From assembly GCA_934204655.1 (NCBI GenBank), contig CAKPZJ010000009.1:1-64000 (forward strand): a stretch of DNA of 64,000 nt. Reading direction: 5' to 3'. A program made the translations under genes and the position numbers. Below, in pieces: positions 51,898 to 60,868 of this stretch. The stretch is from an uncultured Prevotella sp. Its GTDB lineage: Bacteria > Bacteroidota > Bacteroidia > Bacteroidales > Bacteroidaceae. The notes beneath the pieces are model-generated. The model was given only the letters and a program-made list of their open reading frames with translations, ran no database searches and was not told the DNA's origin. The first letter of the stretch is position 1. Each line of letters opens with the position of its first letter.

Positions 51898-53241
51898 TTA
51901 GAGTTTGGGCATGCCAGGCATCCCGGCCATGCGACCCATCATTCCCTTCATGCCACCGCCGGTCACCAGCTTCATCATCTTACGAGTTTGGTCAAACTGC
52001 TTTATCAGCCGGTTTACCTCCTGTACCGTGGTGCCCGAGCCCTTGGCTATGCGCTGACGCCGGCTGCTGTTCAGCAGTCCCGGGTTATGCCGCTCATCTG
52101 GGGTCATACTGTATATGATAGCCTCGATGCCCTTAAAGGCATTGTCGTCTATGTCTATGTCACGGATAGCCTTGCCCACGCCCGGAATCATGCTGGCCAG
52201 GTCCTTCAGGTTACCCATTTTCTTAATCTGATGTATCTGATTAAGGAAGTCCTCGAAGTCAAACTGATTTTTCTGAATCTTCTTCTGCAGGCGCTTGGCC
52301 TCTTCCTCATCGTACTGCTGCTGGGCACGCTCTACCAGACTGACCACGTCGCCCATACCGAGTATTCGGTCGGCCATACGTTCGGGGTAGAACACGTCAA
52401 TGGCTTCCATCTTCTCGCCCGTACCTATAAACATAATAGGCTTGGTTACTACGGTACGTATGCTGAGGGCCGCACCACCGCGCGTGTCGCCATCCAACTT
52501 AGTGAGAACCACTCCGTTAAAGTCCAGTCGGTCATTAAACTCTTTAGCCGTATTTACGGCATCCTGACCAGTCATGGAGTCTACCACAAAGAGAGTTTCG
52601 TCAGGATTGATGGCCTGCTTCAGACGCGAAATTTCATCCATCATCTCCTCATCGACAGCCAGACGTCCGGCCGTATCGACGATGACCACATCATTGCCCT
52701 TGGCCTTGGCTTCCTGGATGGCATGCTGGGCTATCTGAACCACATCCTTGTTGCCCTCCTCGGTATATACAGGTACGCCCACCTGTGCGGCCACCACCTT
52801 GAGCTGCTCTATGGCTGCCGGACGGTACACGTCGCAGGCCACTAACAGCGGTTTCTTGCCGTTTTGGGTCTTGAGACGGTTGGCGAGCTTACCGGTAAAG
52901 GTCGTTTTACCCGAACCCTGCAAGCCCGACATTAATATAATAGCCGGTTTGCCGGTAAGGCTCAGCTCCACGGCATCGCCACCCATCAGGGCAGCCAGCT
53001 CGTCGTGTACTATCTTAACCATCAGCTGACCAGGCTTTACGGCTGTAAGCACGTTCATACCCAGGGCTTTCTGCTTAACGGTATCGGTAAACTGCTTAGC
53101 CACCTTGTAGTTAACATCGGCATCAAGCAGCGCACGGCGCACGTCCTTGAGAGTTTCCGCTACATTGATTTCGGTGATTTTTCCCTCACCTTTTAATATT
53201 TTAAATGAGCGTTCTAATCTGTCACTTAAGTTTTCAAACAT
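51898..53241 (-). CDS. ffh: Signal recognition particle protein Ffh
   Basis: GTPase that targets nascent membrane proteins. 447 residues: N-domain helices (1-90), G-domain with GLQGSGKTTFTGKLA (about 106-120), DVYRPAAIEQL, DTAGRLAVDEEMM (about 190), TKLDGDTRGGAALS (about 248-261) and GTGEKMEAIDVFYPERMADRILGMGD, then the Met-rich M-domain (about 300-447; TPDERHNPGLLNSSRRQRIAKGSG, GGGMKGMMGRMAGMPGMPKL). First gene of the operon that runs to the oxidoreductase. TATATTTG on the minus strand (53273-53266) is a -7 box. Confidence 0.97.
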   Translation of the reverse strand: MFENLSDRLERSFKILKGEGKITEINVAETLKDVRRALLDADVNYKVAKQFTDTVKQKALGMNVLTAVKPGQLMVKIVHDELAALMGGDAVELSLTGKPAIILMSGLQGSGKTTFTGKLANRLKTQNGKKPLLVACDVYRPAAIEQLKVVAAQVGVPVYTEEGNKDVVQIAQHAIQEAKAKGNDVVIVDTAGRLAVDEEMMDEISRLKQAINPDETLFVVDSMTGQDAVNTAKEFNDRLDFNGVVLTKLDGDTRGGAALSIRTVVTKPIMFIGTGEKMEAIDVFYPERMADRILGMGDVVSLVERAQQQYDEEEAKRLQKKIQKNQFDFEDFLNQIHQIKKMGNLKDLASMIPGVGKAIRDIDIDDNAFKGIEAIIYSMTPDERHNPGLLNSSRRQRIAKGSGTTVQEVNRLIKQFDQTRKMMKLVTGGGMKGMMGRMAGMPGMPKL

Positions 53242-53388
53242 CGTTTTGTATAAATTATTTTATTGCAAATATACTTAAATAATAGTGGAAACGTCACCAA
53301 GGGTCTAATGATTTAAAAAATTTTAAAACTAACGCCCCCCATAGATGCGCACATAGTTATGCAGTGTGCAATAAACACGAATAATCGC

Positions 53389-54090
53389 CTAATCCTTGAG
53401 TGAAAAAGTTATCGTGGTAACCACCCTAACCTTTTTTATCCACGGCGTGTTGGCATCGCGGTTCTCTATGCTAAACTGGCCTTGGTCGGCACTCACAATC
53501 TTATTCAGCGTAGAGTGGCTGGTGGCAGCAAACTGGCTGGCAGTCTTCTCGGCGTTCTGTATGGCCTCTTCCATCATCTTGGGCTTCATCGATGTAAACG
53601 ACACGTACTCATATACTATCGGGCTCTCGTACTCGTCGCCCACAATGGCTATCCCCTGGCGCAGCAACTCGCCCTGCTGATTGATAATGGAGCGCACCAG
53701 TCTCACATTGTGCGACGTTACGGTCATAATGGCCGTAATGTTGTACCGATAAGCCTTGTTAGTGGTAGAATACTGGTTGGCTGCCATGTCTACCACCTTC
53801 GAGGCGTTAATAGTCAGCTCATCGGCCTTTACCCCGTGCTTCAGCAGAAACGCCTTGATTTTGGCCTGCTTTACCTTGATATCGTCGTATAGTGTGGGCA
53901 GGTCGTTTCCCATCTCCTTAAACACAATGGGCCACGTAACCTTATCGGCCTCGACCTCCCTTTCGGCCAGTCCCTTGACCGTTACCTTTCGGTCCTTGTT
54001 GGCAAAGTCGTCTATACCCCACTTGATACACAGGCCAAGCAGCACGATGGCCACGGCTACCATGGCAGACTCATAGATGTAATTTTTCAT
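53389..54090 (-). CDS. SIMPL domain protein, membrane-anchored
   Basis: 233 residues. One N-terminal membrane anchor/signal (AMVAVAIVLLGLCIKWGI, 9-26), then a single SIMPL/DUF541 domain (about 38-233; RKVTVKGLAEREVEADKV, AFLLKHGVKADELT, YRYNITAIMTVTSHNVRLVRSI, MEEAIQNAEKTASQFA). Members are periplasmic or outer-membrane linked, of uncertain function (BP26-like). It stands alone with a complete promoter. Confidence 0.88.
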   Translation of the reverse strand: MKNYIYESAMVAVAIVLLGLCIKWGIDDFANKDRKVTVKGLAEREVEADKVTWPIVFKEMGNDLPTLYDDIKVKQAKIKAFLLKHGVKADELTINASKVVDMAANQYSTTNKAYRYNITAIMTVTSHNVRLVRSIINQQGELLRQGIAIVGDEYESPIVYEYVSFTSMKPKMMEEAIQNAEKTASQFAATSHSTLNKIVSADQGQFSIENRDANTPWIKKVRVVTTITFSLKD

Positions 54091-54118
54091 AATGGTAGGT
54101 TTTTATATGATAATGGTA

Positions 54119-54150
54119 CAAAAATAGCACATAAACTGATAGCTACCAAA
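54119..54150 (-). promoter_or_regulatory. Promoter of the SIMPL gene
   Basis: On the minus strand: TTTG (54150-54147), 20-base spacer, TATTTTTG (54126-54119), 28 bases before the ATG. Full consensus match. Confidence 0.8.
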
Positions 54151-54373
54151 AGATTGTGTTATTATTTTTCAGCGGAATTAGCAGCAGCATTATCCATTAC
54201 TTGCACGAACAACATGTAATGCTTTGAAAAACAAGCGATAATCAACAATAACAAAACGGATATAATGCCGTCTGAAAAAACCACAAGAAAAGTGCGGCCA
54301 ACCACTCCCCGATTGTCCCTAATACCAATGGTAACGCCACACAGTGGCCACCCTGAACCCTATAATACCTTAT

Positions 54374-54571
54374 TTATAAATAGAGATAAGCCACGAAGAG
54401 CACAATGGCTGTGGCCACGACGCTCAGCACGGCAAAGAGCACTCTGCCTATCAGCTTACGGCGGCGTGCAGCGTTCAGTGTACGTCGCTTAAAGATTTCC
54501 GCATCGTCCAGATGTTCCTTATGGTGATGATGGTGATGGCTATTAAGGCCTCGATTGATATTGTTGTACAT
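54374..54571 (-). CDS. Small membrane protein with native hexahistidine stretch
   Basis: 65 residues. MYNNINRGLNS then six consecutive His (12-17), a charged segment (KEHLDDAEIFKRRTLNAARR) and one C-terminal membrane segment (IGRVLFAVLSVVATAIVLFV, about 41-60), predicted tail-anchored with the His tract in the cytoplasm. TATCTTTG on the minus strand (54602-54595) is a correctly placed -7 box 24 bases upstream, which supports it as a real gene. I do not recognise a family. The His tract could bind a metal ion; it is not a cloning artefact as far as can be seen, since it lies inside an ordinary gene. Confidence 0.7.
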   Translation of the reverse strand: MYNNINRGLNSHHHHHHKEHLDDAEIFKRRTLNAARRRKLIGRVLFAVLSVVATAIVLFVAYLYL

Positions 54572-54602
54572 ATAGATAGTCTCTTATGGTCTTGCAAAGA
54601 TA

Positions 54603-55153
54603 GTACTTTAATAGGAAAAAAGCTAAACTTTTGGCTTTATTTTTGCGTTCGGGGGGGGTAAAATCTTACCTTTTGCTATATTATTGGCATACTCACAGGG
54701 ACGCGAGAGGCTCTCGCGCTGTCTATCTGTACCCAGAACTACCACAGCTAGCCCTGCTACACCTTATTAATATATACGCGCGCGCGAGGAGTATGCCACC
54801 AGTTCCTATATGGTACCCTATAGTCACCCCATGGGAGCTTCGGGTGTTGCCTATTGGGACATCCACGCAACGCCTGAAGTGTCGTTGGCGATGAAAAAAC
54901 CGACCTTTAGCTTTCTAAAGATGGCTCCCAACTCGCTAATGACGGCTCCCACGATTGAGAAGGTCAGTCGCCACGATTTCAAAAACGGTAGACGGAATTG
55001 CAGCAAGAAGATTGTTGGGGCGAGAAAGGGGCTATGTTGTTTTTATTTAGTAACTTTGCACACATGGGACGAGGCTCCGTGGCTGCTGGCGGCCACAAGC
55101 CACTACCCCATGGCTACAGACATTACTCACCAAACTATTAACAGCATACGAAT
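54603..55153. other. Intergenic region: poly-G tract, alternating CG tract, yitT upstream DNA
   Basis: Between the His-rich gene and yitT. Contains TATTTTTG (54638-54645, plus strand), an eight-G run (54651-54658), an alternating pyrimidine-purine tract (TATATACGCGCGCGCG, 54771-54786), repeat copy D, and TAACTTTG (55051-55058), a likely -7 box for yitT. An 88-codon frame from 54891 through the repeat ends inside yitT; I do not accept it as a gene. Confidence 0.6.
54891..54985 (+). repeat. Dispersed intergenic repeat, copy D (core only)
   Basis: Best preserved short copy: GACCTTTAGCTTTCTAAAG, ATGGCTCCCA, GCTAATGACGGCTCCCACG and AAGGTC close a structure of about 63 bases (GACCTT pairs with AAGGTC). 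No A/T-rich terminal repeats around it. Confidence 0.8.
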
Positions 55154-56047
55154 ATGAACTTTTCGACTACGCTCAATCCCCATCAGACCAACAAGTCACG
55201 GCAAATTAGGGATTTACTGTTCATCACCTTTGGTATATCGCTTTACGCCGTAGGTTTCACGGCCTTTGTGCTGCCCGAGCACGTGGTCATGGGCGGCGTG
55301 TCAGGTATCTCGGCCCTGCTCTTCTATGCCATCAAGGTGCCACCAGCCATCTCCATCTGGGTGCTCAACTTCATCCTGCTCATCATAGCCTTTCGCGCGC
55401 TGAACAAGCAGTTTACCATACGTACCATCGTGGGCGTAACCATCATGTCGGTACTCATAGGTACCATGCAGCCTTTCTTCGAGGCTCACCCCGTCATCAC
55501 CATAGGCGAGGACAAGTTCATGCACGTGCTCATAGGGGGCATGCTCAGCGGCGCAGGGCTCGGGCTGGTGTTCAGCCATAACGGCTCGACCGGCGGAACC
55601 GACATTATCGTGGTATGGCTTAACAAGCACTTCAGGCTGAGCTTCGGCCGCGCCATGCAGTTTGTCGATATTACCATCATCAGCTCTTCGTACCTGCTGT
55701 TTCATAGCACGGAGATTATCATTTACGGCATAGCCTTCACGCTGATAGCCAGTATTACCTGCGACTACGTCATTAACGGTACCAGGCAGACCGTGCAGTT
55801 TCTCATCATATCCAAGCACTACCAGAAGATAGCCGATACCATCAACCACGACGTGAACCGCGGCGTAACGCTTATCCAGGGCACCGGATGGTACTCCAAG
55901 CAAGACGTGCAGATACTGGTGGTGCTGGCGCGAAAGTACGAGTCGCAAGACGTGTTCAACTATATCAAGGAGATAGACCCCGATGCGCTCATATCGCAGA
56001 CCTTTTGCCACGGCGTGTTTGGCGAGGGGTTTGACAAGATTAAGTGA
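55154..56047 (+). CDS. YitT family membrane protein
   Basis: 297 residues: DUF161 membrane region with about five to six segments (about 20-205; LFITFGISLYAVGFTAFVLP, GGVSGISALLFY, GGMLSGAGLGLVFSHNGSTGGTDII) and a C-terminal soluble DUF2179 domain (about 215-297; VTLIQGTGWYSKQDVQILVVLARKYE). Function unknown; distantly transporter-like. Monocistronic, with a TAACTTTG -7 box about 95 bases upstream. It ends near an 8-bp stem hairpin (GACTCCGC / GCGGAGTC, 56074-56111) shared with the convergent DnaJ gene. Confidence 0.93.
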   Translation: MNFSTTLNPHQTNKSRQIRDLLFITFGISLYAVGFTAFVLPEHVVMGGVSGISALLFYAIKVPPAISIWVLNFILLIIAFRALNKQFTIRTIVGVTIMSVLIGTMQPFFEAHPVITIGEDKFMHVLIGGMLSGAGLGLVFSHNGSTGGTDIIVVWLNKHFRLSFGRAMQFVDITIISSSYLLFHSTEIIIYGIAFTLIASITCDYVINGTRQTVQFLIISKHYQKIADTINHDVNRGVTLIQGTGWYSKQDVQILVVLARKYESQDVFNYIKEIDPDALISQTFCHGVFGEGFDKIK

Positions 56048-56146
56048 TACGCCGCCCGGGGCTACAAACAACAGACTCCGCCCAGCCTGCCAGAGGCAAG
56101 TTGAGCGGAGTCAGTGTGTATAGTAGCAGCCCGGGCTGATGCGGGG

Positions 56147-56818
56147 TTAGCCTTGCTGCATCTGCCGGAGCAGGTCTTTCTGCCGGTCGCTGAGGTGGGT
56201 AGGCAGCTGCACGTCGTAAGTGATGATAAGGTCGCTGCGCTGACCGTTGCCCAGGTCGTGGCCCTTGCCACGCAGTCTTACCTTGGTACCATTCTGCGTC
56301 TCGGGTTTTACCTTGAGCTTGATGCGCGAGCCATCGCCCAGCTGTATCATCACCTCGCCGCCCAGCAGAGCCGTGTACATGTCTATGCCCACGCGGGCCT
56401 CCATGTCGGGCACCGGGCGCTGCCGCTGCGCGGTACGCCGTGTGCCGTGCATACCACCGCCAAAGAGATCCTGGAAGAAGCTGGAGAACCCACCGCCACC
56501 CGAGAAGCCGCTGAAGTCGAACCCCTCGAAAGGCGAGCCGCCGCCCTGGCCGCCCCAGCTGCCCTGGGCCTGTGCTCCGCCAAAATTGCCAGCCTCCTGC
56601 CAGTGCTCGCCGTACTGATCGTACTTCTGGCGCTTCTCGGGGTCGCTGATAACCTGGTAAGCCTCGTTCAGGGCTTGAAACTTAGCCTTGGCCTTGGGGT
56701 CATTAGGATGCAGGTCAGGGTGAAACTGCTTAACACGCTTACGGTAAGCAGCCTGAACCTCGCTCTGCGGTATATTCTTGTCTACTCCTAAAATCTTATA
56801 GTAATCTATAAATGCCAT
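56147..56818 (-). CDS. DnaJ/CbpA-like J-domain protein
   Basis: 223 residues: J domain (1-70; DYYKILGVDKNIPQSEVQAAY, HPD motif at 33-35), Gly/Phe-rich linker (about 80-125; GFDFSGFSGGGGFSSFFQDLFGG) and a single C-terminal substrate-binding-like barrel (about 135-215; YTALLGGEVMIQLGDGSRIKLKV, NGTKVRLRGKGHDLG). No zinc-finger Cys repeats, so CbpA type, but at 223 residues it is about 80 shorter than E. coli CbpA and has only one barrel domain. Co-chaperone for DnaK. Confidence 0.9.
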   Translation of the reverse strand: MAFIDYYKILGVDKNIPQSEVQAAYRKRVKQFHPDLHPNDPKAKAKFQALNEAYQVISDPEKRQKYDQYGEHWQEAGNFGGAQAQGSWGGQGGGSPFEGFDFSGFSGGGGFSSFFQDLFGGGMHGTRRTAQRQRPVPDMEARVGIDMYTALLGGEVMIQLGDGSRIKLKVKPETQNGTKVRLRGKGHDLGNGQRSDLIITYDVQLPTHLSDRQKDLLRQMQQG

Positions 56819-56922
56819 ATCTGTTATTCCTCCTATTTCTTTTTACAAACTTTCCTACAAAAACCGTGCCTTACTCGTGATTATTTTGTACTTTTGTACA
56901 GAAATAGACAATTCCTGATTTT

Positions 56923-58671
56923 ATGAAGCAAATCATCGCGGCAATAGTCTTGTCGCTGGGTTTCGGATTGACAGCGATGGGACAGACTAAGACAGTTACT
57001 CTGAAGATAGTTGAAACAAGTGACGTACACGGAAGTTTCTTTCCCTACGACTTCATCAGCCGCAAACCTGTGGCCGGCTCCATGGCCCGCGTAAGCAGTT
57101 ACGTACGGCAGCTGCGGAGCGAGTATGGCGACCACGTCATACTGGTAGACAACGGCGATATACTGCAGGGACAGCCCACCTCTTATTATTATAACTACAT
57201 AGTGCCTCAGGAGGAGAACATAGCAGCCTCGGTCATCAACTACATGGGCTACGATGCCCAGACTATGGGCAACCACGATGTGGAGACGGGCCATGCGGTG
57301 TACGATAAGTGGATACGCGAGGTGAAATGTCCCATGCTGGGTGCCAATATCATAGACACTAAGAGCGGCAAGCCTTACCTGAAGCCCTACACCATCGTCA
57401 GTCGCGGCGGGGTGCGCGTGGCCATCTTAGGCATGATAACCCCGGCCATCCCCAACTGGCTGCCCCACAACATCTGGAGCGGTCTGACGTTTACCGAGAT
57501 GGTCTCTACCGCCCGCAAGTGGATGGCCTACATCCGCAAGCATGAGAAGCCCGACGTGGTGATAGGCTTGTTTCACAGCGGACGCGATGGGGGCATCAAG
57601 ACAGCCACCTACGAGGAAGACGCATCCATCCGCGTGGCCCGCGAAGTACCTGGCTTCGATGCCGTGTTCTTCGGCCACGACCACACACCTTACTCGGGCG
57701 TGGTGACTAACAGCGAGGGGCGCGCCGTGGTATGCCTGGACCCGGCCAATGCGGCACGGCGCGTGGCCGAAGCCACCATTACCGTAACCCGGACTAAGGG
57801 CCATACCGACGTGGCAGCCACGGGCACCCTGGTAGATGTGCGCAACCTGGAGGTAGACCCCGACTACATGGCCCACTTCAAGGGCGTGTATGCCCAGGTC
57901 GACAGTTTTGTCAGCAAGAAGATTGGCACCTTCGCTCACGACATCTCCACGCGCGACTGCTACTTCGGTTCGAGCGCCTTCAACGACCTTGTGCTCAACC
58001 TGGAGCTACAGATAACAGGGGCCGACATAGCCTTTAACGCTCCCCTCATGTTCGATGCCAAGATAAACAAGGGCGATGTGTATGTAAGTGACATGTTTAA
58101 GCTCTACAAGTACGAGAACCTGCTCTACACCATGCGCCTTACAGGCGAGGAGATACGCGGGGCGCTCGAAATGAGCTACGACCTGTGGGTAAACACCATG
58201 AAATCGCCCCAAGACCACCTGCTCCTGCTCAACGAGTCGACGCAGAACGACCAGCAGCGACTGGGCTTCAAGAATTTCTCGTTCAACTTTGACAGTGCGG
58301 CGGGCATCGACTACGAGGTAGACGTAACCAAGCCCAACGGGCAGAAGGTGCGCATACTGCGCATGACCAACGGGCAGCCCTTCGAGCCCACCCGCTGGTA
58401 CACGGTGGCCGTTAACAGCTACCGGGGCAACGGCGGCGGCGAGCTGCTCACACGTGGCGCCGGCATAGACCGCGACAGCTTAGAGAGCCGCATCGTGTGG
58501 CGCAGTGCCAAAGACCAGCGCTACTATCTTATGCGCGAGATAGAGAAGCAGGGCGTACTTGACCCTAAGCCCAATAACAACTGGCGCTTTGTCCCTGACA
58601 GCTACGTAGTCCCTGCTGCCAAGCGCGACTACGACCTCTTATTCCGTAAACGTAATGATGATGAAAAATAA
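56923..58671 (+). CDS. Exported bifunctional 5'-nucleotidase/2',3'-cyclic phosphodiesterase
   Basis: 582 residues with signal peptide (MKQIIAAIVLSLGFGLTAMG-Q). N-terminal metallophosphatase domain (about 25-300): ETSDVHGSFFPYD (metal Asp/His, about 33), VDNGDILQG (about 75), MGNHDVETG (about 116), FHSGRDGG and FFGHDHTPY (about 245). C-terminal 5'-nucleotidase domain (about 320-560; GADIAFNAP, YVSDMFKLYKYENLLYTMRLTGEE, AVNSYRGNGGGELLTRGAGI). Salvages nucleotides in the periplasm. TACTTTTG (56890-56897) is the -7 box. nudC starts within its last codons. Confidence 0.93.
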   Translation: MKQIIAAIVLSLGFGLTAMGQTKTVTLKIVETSDVHGSFFPYDFISRKPVAGSMARVSSYVRQLRSEYGDHVILVDNGDILQGQPTSYYYNYIVPQEENIAASVINYMGYDAQTMGNHDVETGHAVYDKWIREVKCPMLGANIIDTKSGKPYLKPYTIVSRGGVRVAILGMITPAIPNWLPHNIWSGLTFTEMVSTARKWMAYIRKHEKPDVVIGLFHSGRDGGIKTATYEEDASIRVAREVPGFDAVFFGHDHTPYSGVVTNSEGRAVVCLDPANAARRVAEATITVTRTKGHTDVAATGTLVDVRNLEVDPDYMAHFKGVYAQVDSFVSKKIGTFAHDISTRDCYFGSSAFNDLVLNLELQITGADIAFNAPLMFDAKINKGDVYVSDMFKLYKYENLLYTMRLTGEEIRGALEMSYDLWVNTMKSPQDHLLLLNESTQNDQQRLGFKNFSFNFDSAAGIDYEVDVTKPNGQKVRILRMTNGQPFEPTRWYTVAVNSYRGNGGGELLTRGAGIDRDSLESRIVWRSAKDQRYYLMREIEKQGVLDPKPNNNWRFVPDSYVVPAAKRDYDLLFRKRNDDEK

Positions 58672-59458
58672 GTATTGGTTCATATTCTATAACGACAGCC
58701 TGATGCTGGAGCGCCACCCCGATGGTACTTACGGCATACCCCTGGCCGCCGAGAGCCCTGTACAGATGCAGGAGTGGACCCACGTGCTCAACATCGCCCC
58801 CTTTGACGATGGTGCCGAGGTCAAGGCTTACTACATAGACCAGTCCATCGCCGATGCCGACGGACGCTACGAGATGTGCGGCCTGCGCAAGTCGTACTAC
58901 AAGCTGCCGATGGAGTTCTACCTCAAAGCCGGCAAGTGCCACGAGCTGCTCTACTGGGACAAAAACACCCGCTACTGTGGCTGCTGCGGTTCGCCCATGG
59001 TCATGCACACCGACATCTCTAAGCGCTGCACTCAGTGTGGCAAAGAAGTGTGGCCCCAGTTGGCCACTGCCATCATCGTACTGATACACCGGGGCGACGA
59101 GGTGCTGCTGGTACACGCCAAAAACTTCAAGATCGATTTCTACGGACTGGTGGCTGGCTTTGTCGAGACCGGCGAGACGCTGGAGGAGGCCGTCTACCGC
59201 GAGGTGATGGAGGAGACCGGGCTGCGCATACGCAACCTCAGCTACTGGGCTTCGCAGCCCTGGCCCTACCCCTGCGGCCTTATGGTGGGTTTCTATGCTG
59301 AGTACGAGTCGGGCGAGCTCAAACTCCAGTTCTCTGAGCTCAGCAAGGGGGCCTGGTTCCGCTACGACCAGTTGCCCACTATCCCCGAGAGACTCTCCCT
59401 GGCCCGCCAGCTCATAGACAACTGGTTAAAAACCAAGCCGCACACCACAGGGCGCTAA
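58655..59458 (+). CDS. nudC: NAD(+) diphosphatase / RNA deNADding enzyme NudC
   Basis: 267 residues (three Met codons at the start; 58661 is equally likely). Zinc ribbon CGCCGS...CTQCGK (four Cys, about 108-130), Nudix box [23 protein letters not shown] (about 168-190, with the REVMEE catalytic core) and the NudC signature SQPWPYP (about 200). Cleaves NAD(H) and NAD-capped RNA to NMN products in the family. It overlaps the 5'-nucleotidase gene by 17 bases, a pairing consistent with nucleotide salvage. Confidence 0.94.
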   Translation: MMMKNKYWFIFYNDSLMLERHPDGTYGIPLAAESPVQMQEWTHVLNIAPFDDGAEVKAYYIDQSIADADGRYEMCGLRKSYYKLPMEFYLKAGKCHELLYWDKNTRYCGCCGSPMVMHTDISKRCTQCGKEVWPQLATAIIVLIHRGDEVLLVHAKNFKIDFYGLVAGFVETGETLEEAVYREVMEETGLRIRNLSYWASQPWPYPCGLMVGFYAEYESGELKLQFSELSKGAWFRYDQLPTIPERLSLARQLIDNWLKTKPHTTGR

Positions 59459-59517
59459 CCCTGACCACCTATAGTCAAACCCGAGACCACACGGCCTCTG
59501 TATATAAACCACACACA

Positions 59518-60087
59518 ATGAAGGCTCTAATAGACAGAATTAAGAAAGACGGGAAGTGTTTTCCAGGAGGTATCTTGAAAGTAGACAAGTTTATCAACCA
59601 TCAGATGGACCCTAACTTGATGAAGCAGATAGCGGTCGAGCTGATTAGGCGGTACGCCTCGACAGAGATAAACAAGATCATTACCATCGAGGCGTCGGGC
59701 ATAGCGCCAGCCATTATGATGGGCTTTCTCCTCGACCTGCCCGTGGTGTTTGCCAAGAAGAAGAAACCAGCCACCATGGAGGGCTTGCTGTCAACCACGG
59801 TATTCTCGTTCACCAAGAAGCGCGAGTACAATGTCATTATCTCTGACGAGTACCTTACCCCCAAGGACAAGGTGCTGTTCATCGATGACTTCCTGGCCAA
59901 CGGCAACGCTGCTAAGGGCATTATCGACCTGTGCCAGCAGGCTGGCTGCGAACTCGTGGGTATGGGCTTTATCATTGAGAAAGCCTTCCAGCACGGGCGC
60001 GATGTTATCGAGGCTGCCGGCATACGCTGCGAGAGTCTCGCCATCATCGAGTCGCTCGACAACTGCGAGATTAAGATACGCGAGTAA
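59518..60087 (+). CDS. xpt: Xanthine phosphoribosyltransferase
   Basis: 189 residues, usual Xpt length: [18 protein letters not shown] (about 15-32), [15 protein letters not shown] (about 56-70), FAKKKKP, and the PRPP site [16 protein letters not shown] (about 118-133). Converts xanthine and PRPP to XMP. 59 bases after nudC, so possibly part of the same nucleotide-salvage transcript. I checked the upstream gap for a purine riboswitch: 59 bases is too short and no such fold is visible. Confidence 0.93.
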   Translation: MKALIDRIKKDGKCFPGGILKVDKFINHQMDPNLMKQIAVELIRRYASTEINKIITIEASGIAPAIMMGFLLDLPVVFAKKKKPATMEGLLSTTVFSFTKKREYNVIISDEYLTPKDKVLFIDDFLANGNAAKGIIDLCQQAGCELVGMGFIIEKAFQHGRDVIEAAGIRCESLAIIESLDNCEIKIRE

Positions 60088-60108
60088 GCGACTCACGGTT
60101 CCCCTACA

Positions 60109-60158
60109 TACAGCAATGGCTCTGCTGTCAACCACGTTGATGCAGAGCCATTGCTGTA
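60109..60158. terminator. Large hairpin between convergent xpt and TPR genes
   Basis: Perfect 17-bp stem TACAGCAATGGCTCTGC / GCAGAGCCATTGCTGTA (60109-60125 and 60142-60158), 16-base loop. No T-run on either strand, so it could end transcripts only weakly or serve to stabilise both 3' ends. Its right arm ends 2 bases from the TPR stop. Confidence 0.6.
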
Positions 60159-60160
60159 TA

Positions 60161-60868
60161 TCACTTAATACGTTGATAGAGGTCGGATAGCGAGCTACGG
60201 GGCACTCCGCGCCTTACCAGCAGGTCCAGTTCCTCACGTGCCGACTTGAACCGCCGGAGCAGGATGTACAGCTCTATCCGGTTAAGCCGGTAGTCCATGT
60301 TGCCGTCATCACGGCGGATAGCCTCGCTGTAGTCGTAGGCCGCCAGCTCGTACATCTTGCGTTCTTTCTCCATACCCCCACGGGCCGCGTAAGCTATGGC
60401 GCTGTCAGGGTACTGGCTGATAAGCCGGTTTATCTGGTCGAGAGCCTGCGTGTAGCGGTTATCCTTCTGGTTGAGGAGTGCCAGGCCAAGCTGGGCCTCG
60501 AAGTTTCCGGGGATAATGGTCAACAGGTTCTCGTAGTCCAGCCTCGCGAAGCTGTAGCGGCTCATCCTCTCGTTGACGTAAGCCCTGTAGTAGAGTCCCG
60601 CCACATTCTTGGGCGACAGGGCGAGTACCTTGTCGTACGTATCCTTGGCATAGCTCCACTCGCCGAGCTCTACGTTCCACGCCGCCTTTTTCAGCAGCAG
60701 GTCCACGGAGTCTGGGTGAAAGGCCAAGTCCTGCATGGCAGCTTTCAGGCTGTCGCGCAGCGCGTTGCCCTTCTGCGCCACGGCCGGGGCGCTGGCCAGC
60801 AGCACCAGGGCCACCATCAGCACTCTTCGCGCAGCCCTTACGCCTGCTTGATATAGTTGACTATCCAT
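60161..60868 (-). CDS. Exported tetratricopeptide repeat protein
   Basis: 235 residues. Signal peptide ([20 protein letters not shown], about 13-32), then about five TPR-like units ([123 protein letters not shown], each named by its centre). Probably a periplasmic scaffold; partner unknown. ATG 60868 overlaps the end of leuB by 31 bases; ATG 60817 would leave a truncated signal. Distal to the leucine operon, perhaps by read-through. Confidence 0.8.
   Translation of the reverse strand: MDSQLYQAGVRAARRVLMVALVLLASAPAVAQKGNALRDSLKAAMQDLAFHPDSVDLLLKKAAWNVELGEWSYAKDTYDKVLALSPKNVAGLYYRAYVNERMSRYSFARLDYENLLTIIPGNFEAQLGLALLNQKDNRYTQALDQINRLISQYPDSAIAYAARGGMEKERKMYELAAYDYSEAIRRDDGNMDYRLNRIELYILLRRFKSAREELDLLVRRGVPRSSLSDLYQRIK

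Noticed and set aside
51871..52845. 324-codon plus-strand frame antisense to ffh
   Set aside because: Shadow of ffh; His/Leu-rich translation typical of antisense reading.
54810..55157. 115-codon frame running through repeat copy D into yitT
   Set aside because: Explained by the open frame of the dispersed repeat; ends in the yitT start region.
59459..59517. Possible purine riboswitch before xpt
   Set aside because: Gap too short for an aptamer plus expression platform and no matching core.
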